This document shows, piece by piece, positions 53,973-62,803 of a DNA stretch of 64,000 nucleotides; within the stretch, counting starts at the first letter, position 1; every line of letters begins with the position of its first letter. Under the pieces are notes generated by a model. The model was not told where the DNA came from, did not search any database, and saw only the letters and a program-made list of their open reading frames with translations. The stretch comes from Flavobacteriaceae bacterium UBA3591 (lineage in GTDB: Bacteria; Bacteroidota; Bacteroidia; Flavobacteriales; Flavobacteriaceae), in contig DFMO01000015.1 in assembly GCA_002375695.1 (NCBI GenBank), forward strand, positions 232,114 through 296,113, read 5' to 3'. The position numbers were made by a program, and so were the translations under genes.

Positions 53973-56531
53973 TTGAAGCACAACCTTGCAAAAATATCAT
54001 TATTTATAGTATTTATTAATCTACTTTTTGCGTGTAATGCGATTAAAAGAGTCCCCGAAGGCGAATATTTGCTTACAGAAAATACTATTTTAGTAGACAG
54101 CCTAAAAATTAAAGATGCCGGGGTTTACAGTCAGTTAGCTCAAAAACCAAATACTTCTATTCCGTTAATTGGAGTTCCTTTGGGACTACATATTTACAAC
54201 CTTGCCGATCCGCATCCCGATTCAACTTTTAATAAGTGGTTACACAAAAAGCCAAAAAGAGAGGCGCGGCTTATTTCGCTTTTATCAAAAAAACAAGTGG
54301 ATAAATTAGACAGTAGTTACGTAAATTTTAATAAGTGGTTGCAAAAATCTGGCGATGCTCCTGTAATTATTAGAGAAGATAAAATTGAAAAATCTTTAGA
54401 CCGTTTAAAACGTTGGTACGCCAGTTACGGCTACTTTAACGACGCGGTAGATTATAAAATTGAACCCTTAGAAAACAAGGCGAAGCGTGCAAAAATCACT
54501 TATTTTGTTACAAAGAACAAGCCGTATTTTATTGGCGATTCTATTGTAAAAAAAATTAGTTCGCCAGTGGTAGATTCGCTATTTCAGCGTACAAAAAATC
54601 GGTCGTTTATTAAACCTGGCAAGCAATATTCGGCAAACGATTTTGTAAACGAACGCGATAGGCTTACCATTCAATTTAGAAATTCGGGACTATACCATTT
54701 TGAGCAAGAATACGTAGGTTTTGAAGCCGATACTGTAAACACCAATCACAAGGCAAATATTACTTATATAATCCCCAATAGAACCGTTACCAATGGAGAC
54801 AGCACGTATACGGTTCCTTTTAAGGTTCATAAAATTAACGAGGTAAAAATTGTAACCGACTATTCATACGAAAATAGAAATGCTTCATTTCAAGATTCAA
54901 TAAGTTACAACGGCTATAAATTGTACAGTTATGACAAGATGCGCTTTAAACCCAAAGCCATTGCCGATGCAATTTCAATAACTCCAGGAAAAATTTATAA
55001 GGATATTGACCGTACGTTAACCTATAATCAAATAAGCGATTTGCGTATTTTTAAATACCCAAATATTAATTATTCAGAAGTTGCAACAGATACTACGGGG
55101 CAATTACTTGATGCCACCATTTTATTAAATCCGCGTGACCGCTATACTTTAGGAGCCGATTTTGACAGTTATACCTCAACCATTCAACAATTTGGAATTA
55201 GTTTTAGCGGGAATATAATTTTTAGAAATATTTTTAGAGGCGCCGAGATACTTGAGGTTTCGGGGCGTGGTAGTTTAGGTTCTTCAAAAGATGCTGCCGA
55301 TAGTGAAAGTAAGTTTTTTAATATTTCGGAATTTGGTGGCGATGTAAAGCTTACTTTTCCGCGAATAATATTCCCTATTAATACCGAAAAGTTAATACCG
55401 AAGTATATGTCGCCAGCCACGAGTATTAGCTTTGGGGCGAGCGCACAAAACAACATAGGATTAGACCGGCAAACAGTAAACGGAATTTACAGTTACCGCT
55501 GGAAACCTTCAAAAATATTTACCTACCAAGTAGACGTTTTAAACCTGCAATACGTACGCAATTTAAGTATAGATAATTACTACAATGTTTATAAAAGCTC
55601 ATACAACCGTTTAAATGAAATAGCCCAGAGTTTGGATTATGACTTTAACAATCCAGGGCCTAATCCAACCTTAGAAATACCCGAAGAGACTCAAAATTTT
55701 ATCGATGCCGTTTTGGGGCAAGATTTAATTGCCGACGTAGACACGTTTGAAGAAGTTCTTGGAATAGCCGAACGACAGGAACGACTAACAGAAAACAATT
55801 TAATATTTGCGTCAAACATTGTAATGACAAGAGATACGCGCGAGAGTATAAACGACAATAATTTTTCGCGTTTACGAGTAAAAATAGAATCTGCCGGAAA
55901 TTTATTATCTGGTATTTCCAGTCTTACCGATGCGCCAAAAAACGACAACGGTAATTATAAAGCGTTGGGGGTGGTGTTTTCGCAATATATAAAAACCGAA
56001 GCCGAGTATATTAAACACTGGGAGATAGACAGTAAAAATAAAATTGCCGTTAGAGCGTTTGGAGGGATTGCCATTCCTTATGGCAACAGCAACAGCATTC
56101 CCTTTACGCGTAGTTATTTTGCCGGCGGTGCCAATGACAATCGCGGGTGGCGCGCTTACGATCTTGGCCCAGGAAGTAGCGGTAGTATTTTAGATTTTAA
56201 CGATGCCAATTTTAAACTCGCTTTTAATGCCGAATATAGGTTTACAATTTTAGGAGCATTTAAAGGAGGGTTATTTGTAGATGCGGGTAATATTTGGAAT
56301 GTTTTTGATGAAATTAACCGGCCATCCTTTAAGTTTGAAGGTATAGAAGATTTAAAAGAACTCGCTGTTGCTACGGGGGTTGGCCTTAGATACGACTTTG
56401 GGTTTTTTGTATTTAGATTTGATGTTGGTTTTAAAACCCACAATCCGGGAAAACCTATTGGCGAACGTTGGTTTACCGATTATAATTTTAAAGATGCTGT
56501 GTATAACATAGGGATTAACTATCCGTTTTAA
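53973..56531 (+). CDS. Omp85-family outer-membrane protein (BamA/TamA-like lipoprotein)
   Basis: 852 residues from TTG at 53973. The N-terminus is a lipoprotein signal (residues about 6-18 hydrophobic, lipobox LLFAC), then VPEGEYLLTENTILV, the hallmark of the Bacteroidota BamA-like lipoproteins. POTRA-like repeats follow to about residue 400. The barrel carries RYTLGADFDSYTSTIQQFGIS, a later ADNRGWRAYDLGPG-type segment (AGGANDNRGWRAYDLGPGS) and the Omp85 end motif, GLRYDFGFFVFRFDVGFK and NIGINYPF. It probably assembles or translocates outer-membrane proteins; the main BamA may lie elsewhere. Confidence 0.88.
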   Translation: MKHNLAKISLFIVFINLLFACNAIKRVPEGEYLLTENTILVDSLKIKDAGVYSQLAQKPNTSIPLIGVPLGLHIYNLADPHPDSTFNKWLHKKPKREARLISLLSKKQVDKLDSSYVNFNKWLQKSGDAPVIIREDKIEKSLDRLKRWYASYGYFNDAVDYKIEPLENKAKRAKITYFVTKNKPYFIGDSIVKKISSPVVDSLFQRTKNRSFIKPGKQYSANDFVNERDRLTIQFRNSGLYHFEQEYVGFEADTVNTNHKANITYIIPNRTVTNGDSTYTVPFKVHKINEVKIVTDYSYENRNASFQDSISYNGYKLYSYDKMRFKPKAIADAISITPGKIYKDIDRTLTYNQISDLRIFKYPNINYSEVATDTTGQLLDATILLNPRDRYTLGADFDSYTSTIQQFGISFSGNIIFRNIFRGAEILEVSGRGSLGSSKDAADSESKFFNISEFGGDVKLTFPRIIFPINTEKLIPKYMSPATSISFGASAQNNIGLDRQTVNGIYSYRWKPSKIFTYQVDVLNLQYVRNLSIDNYYNVYKSSYNRLNEIAQSLDYDFNNPGPNPTLEIPEETQNFIDAVLGQDLIADVDTFEEVLGIAERQERLTENNLIFASNIVMTRDTRESINDNNFSRLRVKIESAGNLLSGISSLTDAPKNDNGNYKALGVVFSQYIKTEAEYIKHWEIDSKNKIAVRAFGGIAIPYGNSNSIPFTRSYFAGGANDNRGWRAYDLGPGSSGSILDFNDANFKLAFNAEYRFTILGAFKGGLFVDAGNIWNVFDEINRPSFKFEGIEDLKELAVATGVGLRYDFGFFVFRFDVGFKTHNPGKPIGERWFTDYNFKDAVYNIGINYPF

Positions 56532-56546
56532 ACCGCAAAAAATTGT

Positions 56547-56554
56547 TACTTTTG
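56547..56554 (+). promoter_or_regulatory. Promoter -7 box for fbaA (TACTTTTG)
   Basis: Perfect TAnnTTTG, 75 bases before the ATG, giving a leader of roughly 65 bases. Confidence 0.5.
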
Positions 56555-56629
56555 CTGAGAGGTTTCAGCCTGTAAAAAGCAGTTTTGAAACCTAACGATT
56601 ATTTTAAAAATTAACATTTCAACATAATT

Positions 56630-57697
56630 ATGAGTCACGGAATTAAGCCCGGTGTTGCCACTGGCAAAGAAGTTCAGAAAATTCATCAATACGCAAAGGA
56701 AAAAGGTTTTGCTATGCCTGCTGTAAACGTAGTGGGTACCGATAGTATAAACGCGGTAATGGAAACTGCTGCGGGTTTAAATTCGCCAGTAATTATTCAA
56801 TTTTCTAATGGTGGAGCGCATTTTAACGCCGGGAAAGGACTCTCTAACGACGGTCAAAAGGCGGCCATTGCTGGAGGTGTAGCCGGTGCAAAACACATTC
56901 ATGAACTTGCAAAAGTTTATGGCGCCACGGTAATTTTGCATACAGACCATTGCGCAAAAAAATTATTGCCTTGGATTGATGGGTTATTAGATGCGGGAGA
57001 GCAATTTTACAAAGAAAATGGCAAGCCACTTTACAGCTCGCACATGATAGATTTATCTGAAGAGCCTATTGAAGAAAACATAGAAATTTGCAAACGTTAT
57101 TTAGAGCGCATGAGCAAAATGGGCATGACCCTTGAAATTGAATTAGGCATTACAGGTGGCGAAGAAGACGGTGTAGATAACACCGATGTTGACTCATCTA
57201 AACTTTACACCCAGCCAGACGAGGTTGCTTATGCTTACGAAGAACTTTCAAAAATTAGCGATCAATTTACAATTGCAGCGGCTTTTGGAAATGTGCACGG
57301 TGTTTACAAGCCTGGCAACGTAAAACTTACCCCTATTATTTTAAAAAACTCACAGGAGTACGTTCAGAAAAAATTTAATACGGGGCCAAACCCTATCGAT
57401 TTTGTTTTTCACGGCGGAAGCGGTTCTTCTTTAGAAGAAATAAGAGAAGCGATAAGTTACGGTGTAATAAAAATGAACATTGACACCGATATGCAATTTG
57501 CTTTTACCGAAGGTGTTCGCGATTATATGACCAAAAATGCCGAATATTTAAAGACGCAAATTGGCAATCCTGAAGGCGACGATTTACCTAACAAAAAATA
57601 TTACGACCCAAGAAAGTGGCTTCGCGAGGGCGAGCTTACGTTTAAGAAAAGATTAGAAAAAGCTTTTGAAGATTTAAATAATGTAAACACATTATAA
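56630..57697 (+). CDS. fbaA: Fructose-bisphosphate aldolase, class II
   Basis: 355 residues, zinc-dependent class IIa aldolase of glycolysis. The catalytic/zinc motif is VILHTDHCAKKLLPW, followed by the second His motifs in FGNVHGVYKPGNVKL and FVFHGGSGSS, and NIDTDMQFAFTEGVRDY at the C-terminus, as in the E. coli enzyme. 355 residues is normal. accD follows by 105 bases; a hairpin-poor gap lies between. Confidence 0.97.
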   Translation: MSHGIKPGVATGKEVQKIHQYAKEKGFAMPAVNVVGTDSINAVMETAAGLNSPVIIQFSNGGAHFNAGKGLSNDGQKAAIAGGVAGAKHIHELAKVYGATVILHTDHCAKKLLPWIDGLLDAGEQFYKENGKPLYSSHMIDLSEEPIEENIEICKRYLERMSKMGMTLEIELGITGGEEDGVDNTDVDSSKLYTQPDEVAYAYEELSKISDQFTIAAAFGNVHGVYKPGNVKLTPIILKNSQEYVQKKFNTGPNPIDFVFHGGSGSSLEEIREAISYGVIKMNIDTDMQFAFTEGVRDYMTKNAEYLKTQIGNPEGDDLPNKKYYDPRKWLREGELTFKKRLEKAFEDLNNVNTL

Positions 57698-57802
57698 CCT
57701 AATCTCTTAGCGCAAAAAAAGGAGTTTTTAGAGAATTGATTATTATAGTTTATATAGTTTTCAATACTTTTAGCGGCTCAAAAAACAATAAACTATTAGC
57801 AT

Positions 57803-58669
57803 ATGTCTTGGTTTAAAAGAACAAAGAAAGGAATTCAAACTCCAACCGAAGAAAAGAAAGACGTTCCAAAAGGACTTTGGTATAAATCGCCCACAGGAAA
57901 AGTTGTGGACAGCGAAGAATTAGAAAAAAACTTTTACGTTAGCCCCGAAGACGGGTATCATGTACGAATAGGGAGCAAGGAGTATTTTGAAATTCTTTTT
58001 GACGATAATAAATACAAAGAATTAGACAAGGGGCTTACCTCTCAAGATACCTTAAAGTTTGTCGATAAAAAGAAATATACAGACCGCTTAAAAGATGCCC
58101 AAGACAAAACAGGTTTAAAAGATGCCATTCGCTGTGCGGTTGGTAAATCTATGGGAGCCGATTTGGTAGTGGCGTGTATGGATTTCAGTTTTATTGGTGG
58201 CTCAATGGGGAGTGTTGTAGGTGAAAAAATTGCTCGTGCAGCAGATTATTCACTTAAAAACAAAATACCGTTAATGATAATTTCAAAAAGTGGTGGCGCC
58301 CGTATGATGGAAGCTGCACTTTCATTAATGCAATTGGCTAAAACAAGTGTTAAATTGGCACAATTAAGCGATGCAGGTATACCGTATATTTCGTTATGTA
58401 CAGACCCTACAACGGGAGGTACAACAGCATCATTCGCTATGTTGGGCGATATAAATATTAGCGAGCCTGGCGCATTAATAGGTTTTGCTGGCCCACGTGT
58501 GGTGCGCGATACTACCGGGAAAGAATTACCCGAAGGTTTCCAAACTGCCGAATTTTTATTAGAACACGGCTTTTTAGACTTTATTACGCATAGACGCGAT
58601 TTAAAGCGCAATGTAAATTTATATATAGATTTAATATTAAATAGGCCGCTTAGAGAAAAAACGGCATAA
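57803..58669 (+). CDS. accD: Acetyl-CoA carboxylase carboxyltransferase subunit beta, zinc ribbon degenerate
   Basis: 288 residues, the transferase subunit of acetyl-CoA carboxylase for fatty acid synthesis. The crotonase-like core is intact: IGGSMGSVVGEKIARA, SKSGGARMMEAALSLMQ, TDPTTGGTTASFAMLGDI and the ending FAGPRVV. The N-terminal C4 zinc ribbon of E. coli AccD (two CxxC motifs) is missing its cysteines: residues K28-S29-P30-T31 stand where KCxxC is expected and VSPEDGYH (Ser47, Asp50) replaces VCPKC. The rest of the ribbon sequence still aligns. The accA subunit is not in the window. Confidence 0.95.
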   Translation: MSWFKRTKKGIQTPTEEKKDVPKGLWYKSPTGKVVDSEELEKNFYVSPEDGYHVRIGSKEYFEILFDDNKYKELDKGLTSQDTLKFVDKKKYTDRLKDAQDKTGLKDAIRCAVGKSMGADLVVACMDFSFIGGSMGSVVGEKIARAADYSLKNKIPLMIISKSGGARMMEAALSLMQLAKTSVKLAQLSDAGIPYISLCTDPTTGGTTASFAMLGDINISEPGALIGFAGPRVVRDTTGKELPEGFQTAEFLLEHGFLDFITHRRDLKRNVNLYIDLILNRPLREKTA

Positions 58670-58670
58670 A

Positions 58671-58702
58671 AAAAGCTGCTCATTTAGAGCAGCTTTTTTT
58701 TT
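58671..58702. terminator. Bidirectional terminator
   Basis: GCTGCTC pairs with GAGCAGC around a 5-base loop, flanked by A and T runs, between accD and the convergent lipoprotein gene. Confidence 0.9.
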
Positions 58703-58712
58703 GAGGTTCACA

Positions 58713-59546
58713 TTAATTCATTGTAAACGGAAATTCTTGTCCGTTGTAAATAAATACAGCTTGATTATCGCATTCGCCATTACCAAAATCAATTTCGGCA
58801 GTTAGCCCATCTTGCATGATTTCAAGTCGGCCAGCCACTAAATACGGGCAAGCGGTTTTATAGATAAGGGTTTCGGTTACTTCGCCGCTACGAGCAAAGC
58901 CATTTGTAAACTCGGTTTGCCAGTTTCCGGTAACGTAGTAAACATTATCTAACCAAGTACCGGTTCCTACCCCTTCTACCCATTCGGCAATACGGGTGCC
59001 AATACGAGTTGCTGTAACGGTAGTATTTGGAAAGCTAACGGTAATATTTTGGGTAAGGGTTGATTGCGGATTATCATTTTGGTTGGCAATTTCATATAAA
59101 ATACTACCGCCGCCCTCAACGCCATTTTGGTTAAACTCAAATTCTTGAAAAGTATAATCAATAGTATAGGTACCGCCTACTAAAGGCCCGTATTCGAGTA
59201 ATATTTTGCCAGAAACCACATTGCCGTTGTTTAAGGTACAAGAATCGCCAAAATCTAATAAAATTGTAAACGTATTGCCTTGACTGGTAATTGTAATTTC
59301 GGTACAATTGGGGAAGAGCGAGGTTTGCGTAACGCCACGTCCTTCGGTTTCATTTTCAACAAAGGCTTGTTCAATTATATTAAAAGTACCTTCGGCAACA
59401 TTATCGGTTTTTGCAGCTCGTACAGCGTTTTCAGAAGAAATATTAACTTCGGTGGTTTCGGTAATTTCGTCTGTATCGCAGCTTTGAAAAAGCAGCAGCG
59501 CTGGAATTACAAAGAGTGCCCAAGACTTAAAAATGGTGATTTTCAT
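58713..59546 (-). CDS. Lipoprotein of unknown function
   Basis: 277 residues from the ATG at 59546, directly before the signal peptide (MKITIFKSWALFVIPALLLFQSC). The lipobox cysteine is Cys23. The upstream in-frame Met at 59585 would give an extra 13 residues without use. The mature part is acidic at first (DTDEITETTEVNIS) and then beta-rich with segments such as ITITSQGNTFTILLDFGDSC, GTYTIDYTFQEFEF, VYYVTGNWQTEFTNG and CPYLVAGRLEI. I do not recognise the family. It stands alone before rpsO. Confidence 0.75.
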   Translation of the reverse strand: MKITIFKSWALFVIPALLLFQSCDTDEITETTEVNISSENAVRAAKTDNVAEGTFNIIEQAFVENETEGRGVTQTSLFPNCTEITITSQGNTFTILLDFGDSCTLNNGNVVSGKILLEYGPLVGGTYTIDYTFQEFEFNQNGVEGGGSILYEIANQNDNPQSTLTQNITVSFPNTTVTATRIGTRIAEWVEGVGTGTWLDNVYYVTGNWQTEFTNGFARSGEVTETLIYKTACPYLVAGRLEIMQDGLTAEIDFGNGECDNQAVFIYNGQEFPFTMN

Positions 59547-59653
59547 ATATATATTTGCGTTAAGGATTAGGATGTTATAACGCAAAAAATAGTATTTCTA
59601 TATATTTCACATTAATATTTATTAGAAAGTGCTTCAATTTAAAATGTATTGAT

Positions 59654-59661
59654 TACTTTTG
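59654..59661 (+). promoter_or_regulatory. Promoter -7 box for rpsO (TACTTTTG)
   Basis: Perfect TAnnTTTG match 57 bases before the rpsO ATG, leaving a leader of about 50 bases that could hold translational control. Confidence 0.5.
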
Positions 59662-59718
59662 CACCCTTGATTATCAAAATGGTAGTCAGTACATAAAAAT
59701 CATTTTAACAATATTGGC

Positions 59719-59988
59719 ATGTATTTATCCCAAGAAGAAAAAGAAAACATTTTTGCTAAACACGGTAAGTCTAAAACAGACACTGGTTCGGCAGAAGGAC
59801 AAATTGCGTTATTCACGTATCGCATTGAGCATTTAACAAAACACCTTAAAAACAACCACAAGGACTTTAACACAGAGCGTTCTTTGGTAAGGTTAGTAGG
59901 TAAAAGAAGAGCTCTTTTAGATTATTTAATCAAGAAAGACATTTTACGTTACCGTGCTATCGTTAAAGAATTAGGATTACGTAAGTAA
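59719..59988 (+). CDS. rpsO: 30S ribosomal protein S15
   Basis: 89 residues, the usual size. S15 binds 16S rRNA in the platform of the small subunit. The family text DTGSAEGQIALFTYRIEHLTKHLKNNHKDF and SLVRLVGKRRALLDYLIKKDI is complete. It is followed by its own terminator and then pnp, the order found in many bacteria. Confidence 0.98.
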   Translation: MYLSQEEKENIFAKHGKSKTDTGSAEGQIALFTYRIEHLTKHLKNNHKDFNTERSLVRLVGKRRALLDYLIKKDILRYRAIVKELGLRK

Positions 59989-59996
59989 TATTTTTA

Positions 59997-60021
59997 AGGG
60001 CTCTTTTTAGGAGCCCTTTTT
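59997..60021 (+). terminator. Terminator after rpsO
   Basis: AAGGGCTC pairs with GAGCCCTT around a 7-base loop, followed by TTTAATTTTATT. It should reduce read-through from rpsO into pnp. Confidence 0.85.
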
Positions 60022-60290
60022 AATTTTATTAAAATCTTTTTGTATTTTTAATCGAAATGATTTTTTAATAATATAAATTTTAATGACACTTTTGTGTCGC
60101 CCGAAGGTTACTTATAAAAAACGTTAAGTACACTTTGCATTAAAATAGATTACAGAAAAGCTACCCTTAAGTTTTTTCATTGGTCAAAAACCACAACAAC
60201 ACAACAACACATCAATCGAAGCACGATTGTTGAACAAATATTAACGTACCACTACCCTATTGCAAATTTGCAATTAAGTAGCGATACAAA
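60022..60290 (+). promoter_or_regulatory. Leader region before pnp
   Basis: The stretch holds a small hairpin (GACAC-TTTT-GTGTC, 60085-60098), a CA-rich run of ACAACAAC units (60193-60210), and a perfect 16-bp palindrome ATTGCAAATTTGCAAT (60259-60274) 17 bases before the ATG. No perfect TAnnTTTG stands out apart from the palindrome's own AAATTTG. No ORF is supported. Confidence 0.55.
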
Positions 60291-62531
60291 ATGAAAAAAC
60301 AAATGATACCTAAAGTATTTAAAGAGGTTATAGACCTCGGTGATGGGAGAGAAATCACCTTAGAAACTGGAAAATTGGCAAAGCAAGCCCATGGCTCTGT
60401 TGTTGTTCAATCTGGAAAATGTATGTTGTTATGTACTGTAGTTTCAAACTACAAGCAAAGCGACGTAGACTTTTTACCATTAACGGTAGATTACCGCGAA
60501 AAATTTGCCGCTTCGGGGCGTTACCCAGGTGGTTTCTTTAAGAGAGAAGCACGACCGAGCGATGGCGAAGTTTTGACCATGCGTTTGGTAGACCGCGTAT
60601 TACGTCCACTATTCCCAAAAGATTATCATGCCGAAACGCAGGTTATGATTCAATTAATGAGTCATGACGAAGAGGTTATGCCCGATGCTATGGCAGGATT
60701 GGCAGCTTCGGCAGCGATTCAACTTTCAGATTTTCCATTTGAGTGTGCTATTTCTGAAGCACGAGTGGGACGAATTGACGGCGAATTTATTATCAACCCA
60801 TCGCGATCGCAATTAGAGCAATCTGATATTGATATGGTTATTGGGGCTTCAATGGATTCGGTTATGATGGTTGAAGGTGAAATGAAGGAGATTAGCGAGG
60901 AAGAAATGGTAGAAGCCATTAAGTTTGCTCACGAACACATTAAAAAGCAGTGCGAGGCGCAAGTGCGATTAGCCGAAGCTTTTGGCAAAAAAGAAGTGCG
61001 CGAATACGAAGGTGAGCGCGAGGATGAAGACTTAAAGAAAAAGATTCATGAAATGGCGTATGACAAGGTTTATGCCGTTGCCAAATCTGCTTCAGCAAAA
61101 CACGAAAGAACCGATGCTTTTGCCGCTATTAAAGAAGAAATAAAAGCTACTTTTTCGGAAGAAGAGTTGGAAGATTACGGTAGTTTAATTTCAAAATACT
61201 ACAGTAAAGCCGAAAAAGAAGCCGTTCGCAATTTAACGCTTAACGAAGGCTTGCGTTTAGACGGTAGAAAAACAGACGAAATTAGACCCATATGGTGCGA
61301 GGTAGACTATTTACCATCGGTACACGGGTCTGCAATTTTTACCCGTGGCGAAACCCAAGCGTTAGCAACTGTAACTTTGGGAACCTCGCGCGAGGCAAAC
61401 CAAATAGACATGCCCTCTTATGAAGGCGAAGAAACCTTTTATCTACACTACAATTTCCCACCATTTTCAACCGGAGAAGCGCGCCCTATTCGCGGTACAT
61501 CGCGTAGAGAGATAGGTCACGGAAATTTAGCACAACGTGCATTAAAAGGGATGATTCCTGAGGATTGCCCATATACGGTACGTGTAGTTTCTGAAATTTT
61601 AGAATCTAATGGATCGTCTTCTATGGCAACTGTATGTTCGGGTACTATGGCATTAATGGATGCCGGTGTTAAATTAAAGAAACCAGTATCGGGTATTGCT
61701 ATGGGATTAATTAGCGATGCCGAAACCGGAAAATACGCGGTACTGTCAGATATTTTGGGTGATGAAGATCACTTAGGCGATATGGACTTTAAGGTAACCG
61801 GTACTGCCGATGGTATTACGGCCTGCCAGATGGACATTAAAGTAAAAGGACTTTCATACGAAATTTTGGTAAACGCTTTAAAGCAAGCTGCTGCCGGAAG
61901 ACTTCATATCCTCGATAAATTAGTTGAAACTATTGCTACTCCAAATGAAGATGTGAAGCCCCATGCACCAAAAATGGTGACGGTTAAAATTCCTAATGAA
62001 TACATAGGCGCTTTAATTGGTCCTGGTGGAAAAGTAATACAGGAGTTACAAAAAGAAACAGGTACTACTATTGTAATTAACGAAGACCCCGATACCGAAG
62101 AAGGAATAGTTGAAATTCTTGGTACAAACCAAGATGGTATTGATGCTGTTTTATCGCGTATTGACTCGTTAACTTTTAAGCCAGAAGCTGGAAGTGTTTA
62201 CGAGGTTAAGGTTATTAAAATGTTAGATTTTGGTGCTGTTGTAGAATATTTAGATGCGCCCGGAAACGAATCATTACTACACGTAAGCGAGCTTGCTTGG
62301 GAACGCACCGAAAATGTGAGCGACGTAGTAAAAATGGGCGATGTTTTTGATATTAAGTTTATAGGTTTTGACCCACGCACTAAGAAAGATAAAATTTCGA
62401 GAAAAGCGTTACTGCCAAAGCCTGAAGGTTATAAAGAACGCCCGCCACGTAATGATAGCCGCAATGGCAATCGCGATAATCGTGGACGCGATAACCGCGA
62501 CAACCGCAATAGAGACAGAAAGAGAGATTAA
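60291..62531 (+). CDS. pnp: Polyribonucleotide nucleotidyltransferase
   Basis: 746 residues, PNPase. The two RNase PH-like domains are joined by an all-helical linker (first: VTVQSGK-type AHGSVVVQSGKCMLL; second: EGLRLDGRKTDEIRPIWCEVD, GTSRREIGHGNLAQRAL), followed by a KH domain (IPNEYIGALIGPGGKVIQELQKETG) and an S1 domain (YEVKVIKMLDFGAVVEYL). A basic Arg/Asn/Asp-rich tail of about 30 residues at the end (SRNGNRDNRGRDNRDNRNR) is typical of Bacteroidota. It degrades RNA 3'-5' with phosphate. Confidence 0.97.
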   Translation: MKKQMIPKVFKEVIDLGDGREITLETGKLAKQAHGSVVVQSGKCMLLCTVVSNYKQSDVDFLPLTVDYREKFAASGRYPGGFFKREARPSDGEVLTMRLVDRVLRPLFPKDYHAETQVMIQLMSHDEEVMPDAMAGLAASAAIQLSDFPFECAISEARVGRIDGEFIINPSRSQLEQSDIDMVIGASMDSVMMVEGEMKEISEEEMVEAIKFAHEHIKKQCEAQVRLAEAFGKKEVREYEGEREDEDLKKKIHEMAYDKVYAVAKSASAKHERTDAFAAIKEEIKATFSEEELEDYGSLISKYYSKAEKEAVRNLTLNEGLRLDGRKTDEIRPIWCEVDYLPSVHGSAIFTRGETQALATVTLGTSREANQIDMPSYEGEETFYLHYNFPPFSTGEARPIRGTSRREIGHGNLAQRALKGMIPEDCPYTVRVVSEILESNGSSSMATVCSGTMALMDAGVKLKKPVSGIAMGLISDAETGKYAVLSDILGDEDHLGDMDFKVTGTADGITACQMDIKVKGLSYEILVNALKQAAAGRLHILDKLVETIATPNEDVKPHAPKMVTVKIPNEYIGALIGPGGKVIQELQKETGTTIVINEDPDTEEGIVEILGTNQDGIDAVLSRIDSLTFKPEAGSVYEVKVIKMLDFGAVVEYLDAPGNESLLHVSELAWERTENVSDVVKMGDVFDIKFIGFDPRTKKDKISRKALLPKPEGYKERPPRNDSRNGNRDNRGRDNRDNRNRDRKRD

Positions 62532-62560
62532 ACCCTCTTTTTTAAATAGCTTTAAAACTA

Positions 62561-62590
62561 AAACGCCTTCGGTACCGAAGGCGTTTTTTT
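62561..62590 (+). terminator. Terminator after pnp
   Basis: AAACGCCTTCGG and CCGAAGGCGTTT form a perfect 26-bp palindrome centred on GGTACC, followed by a T run. Confidence 0.93.
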
Positions 62591-62803
62591 GTTTTTCATT
62601 GTGTTATTATAAGGAAAATGCACTTTCCTTTTTCAGAAAAATAAACAACCATGAAATTTTTTTAGGCGAAATACGCTTTAAAAACGGCATGGCATTAAGA
62701 TTAATACTAGCATTAAAATTGTTTTAAATATAAAAAACAAGGTGTTAAGAGCGCATTTATATCCCCAAATTACAATTAGAAATTATTGTTTAATTTTATA
62801 GGT

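Noticed and set aside
58246..58683. 145-codon frame antisense to accD
   Set aside because: It is the mirror of a well-conserved gene, with no independent family similarity; the same applies to antisense frames over menG (51862-52281), the M1 peptidase (19697-20077), nqrD (31691-32134) and the plug gene (37101-37508).
60193..60210. CA-rich ACAACAAC run as a regulatory repeat
   Set aside because: It is short and low in complexity; at most an unstructured leader segment.
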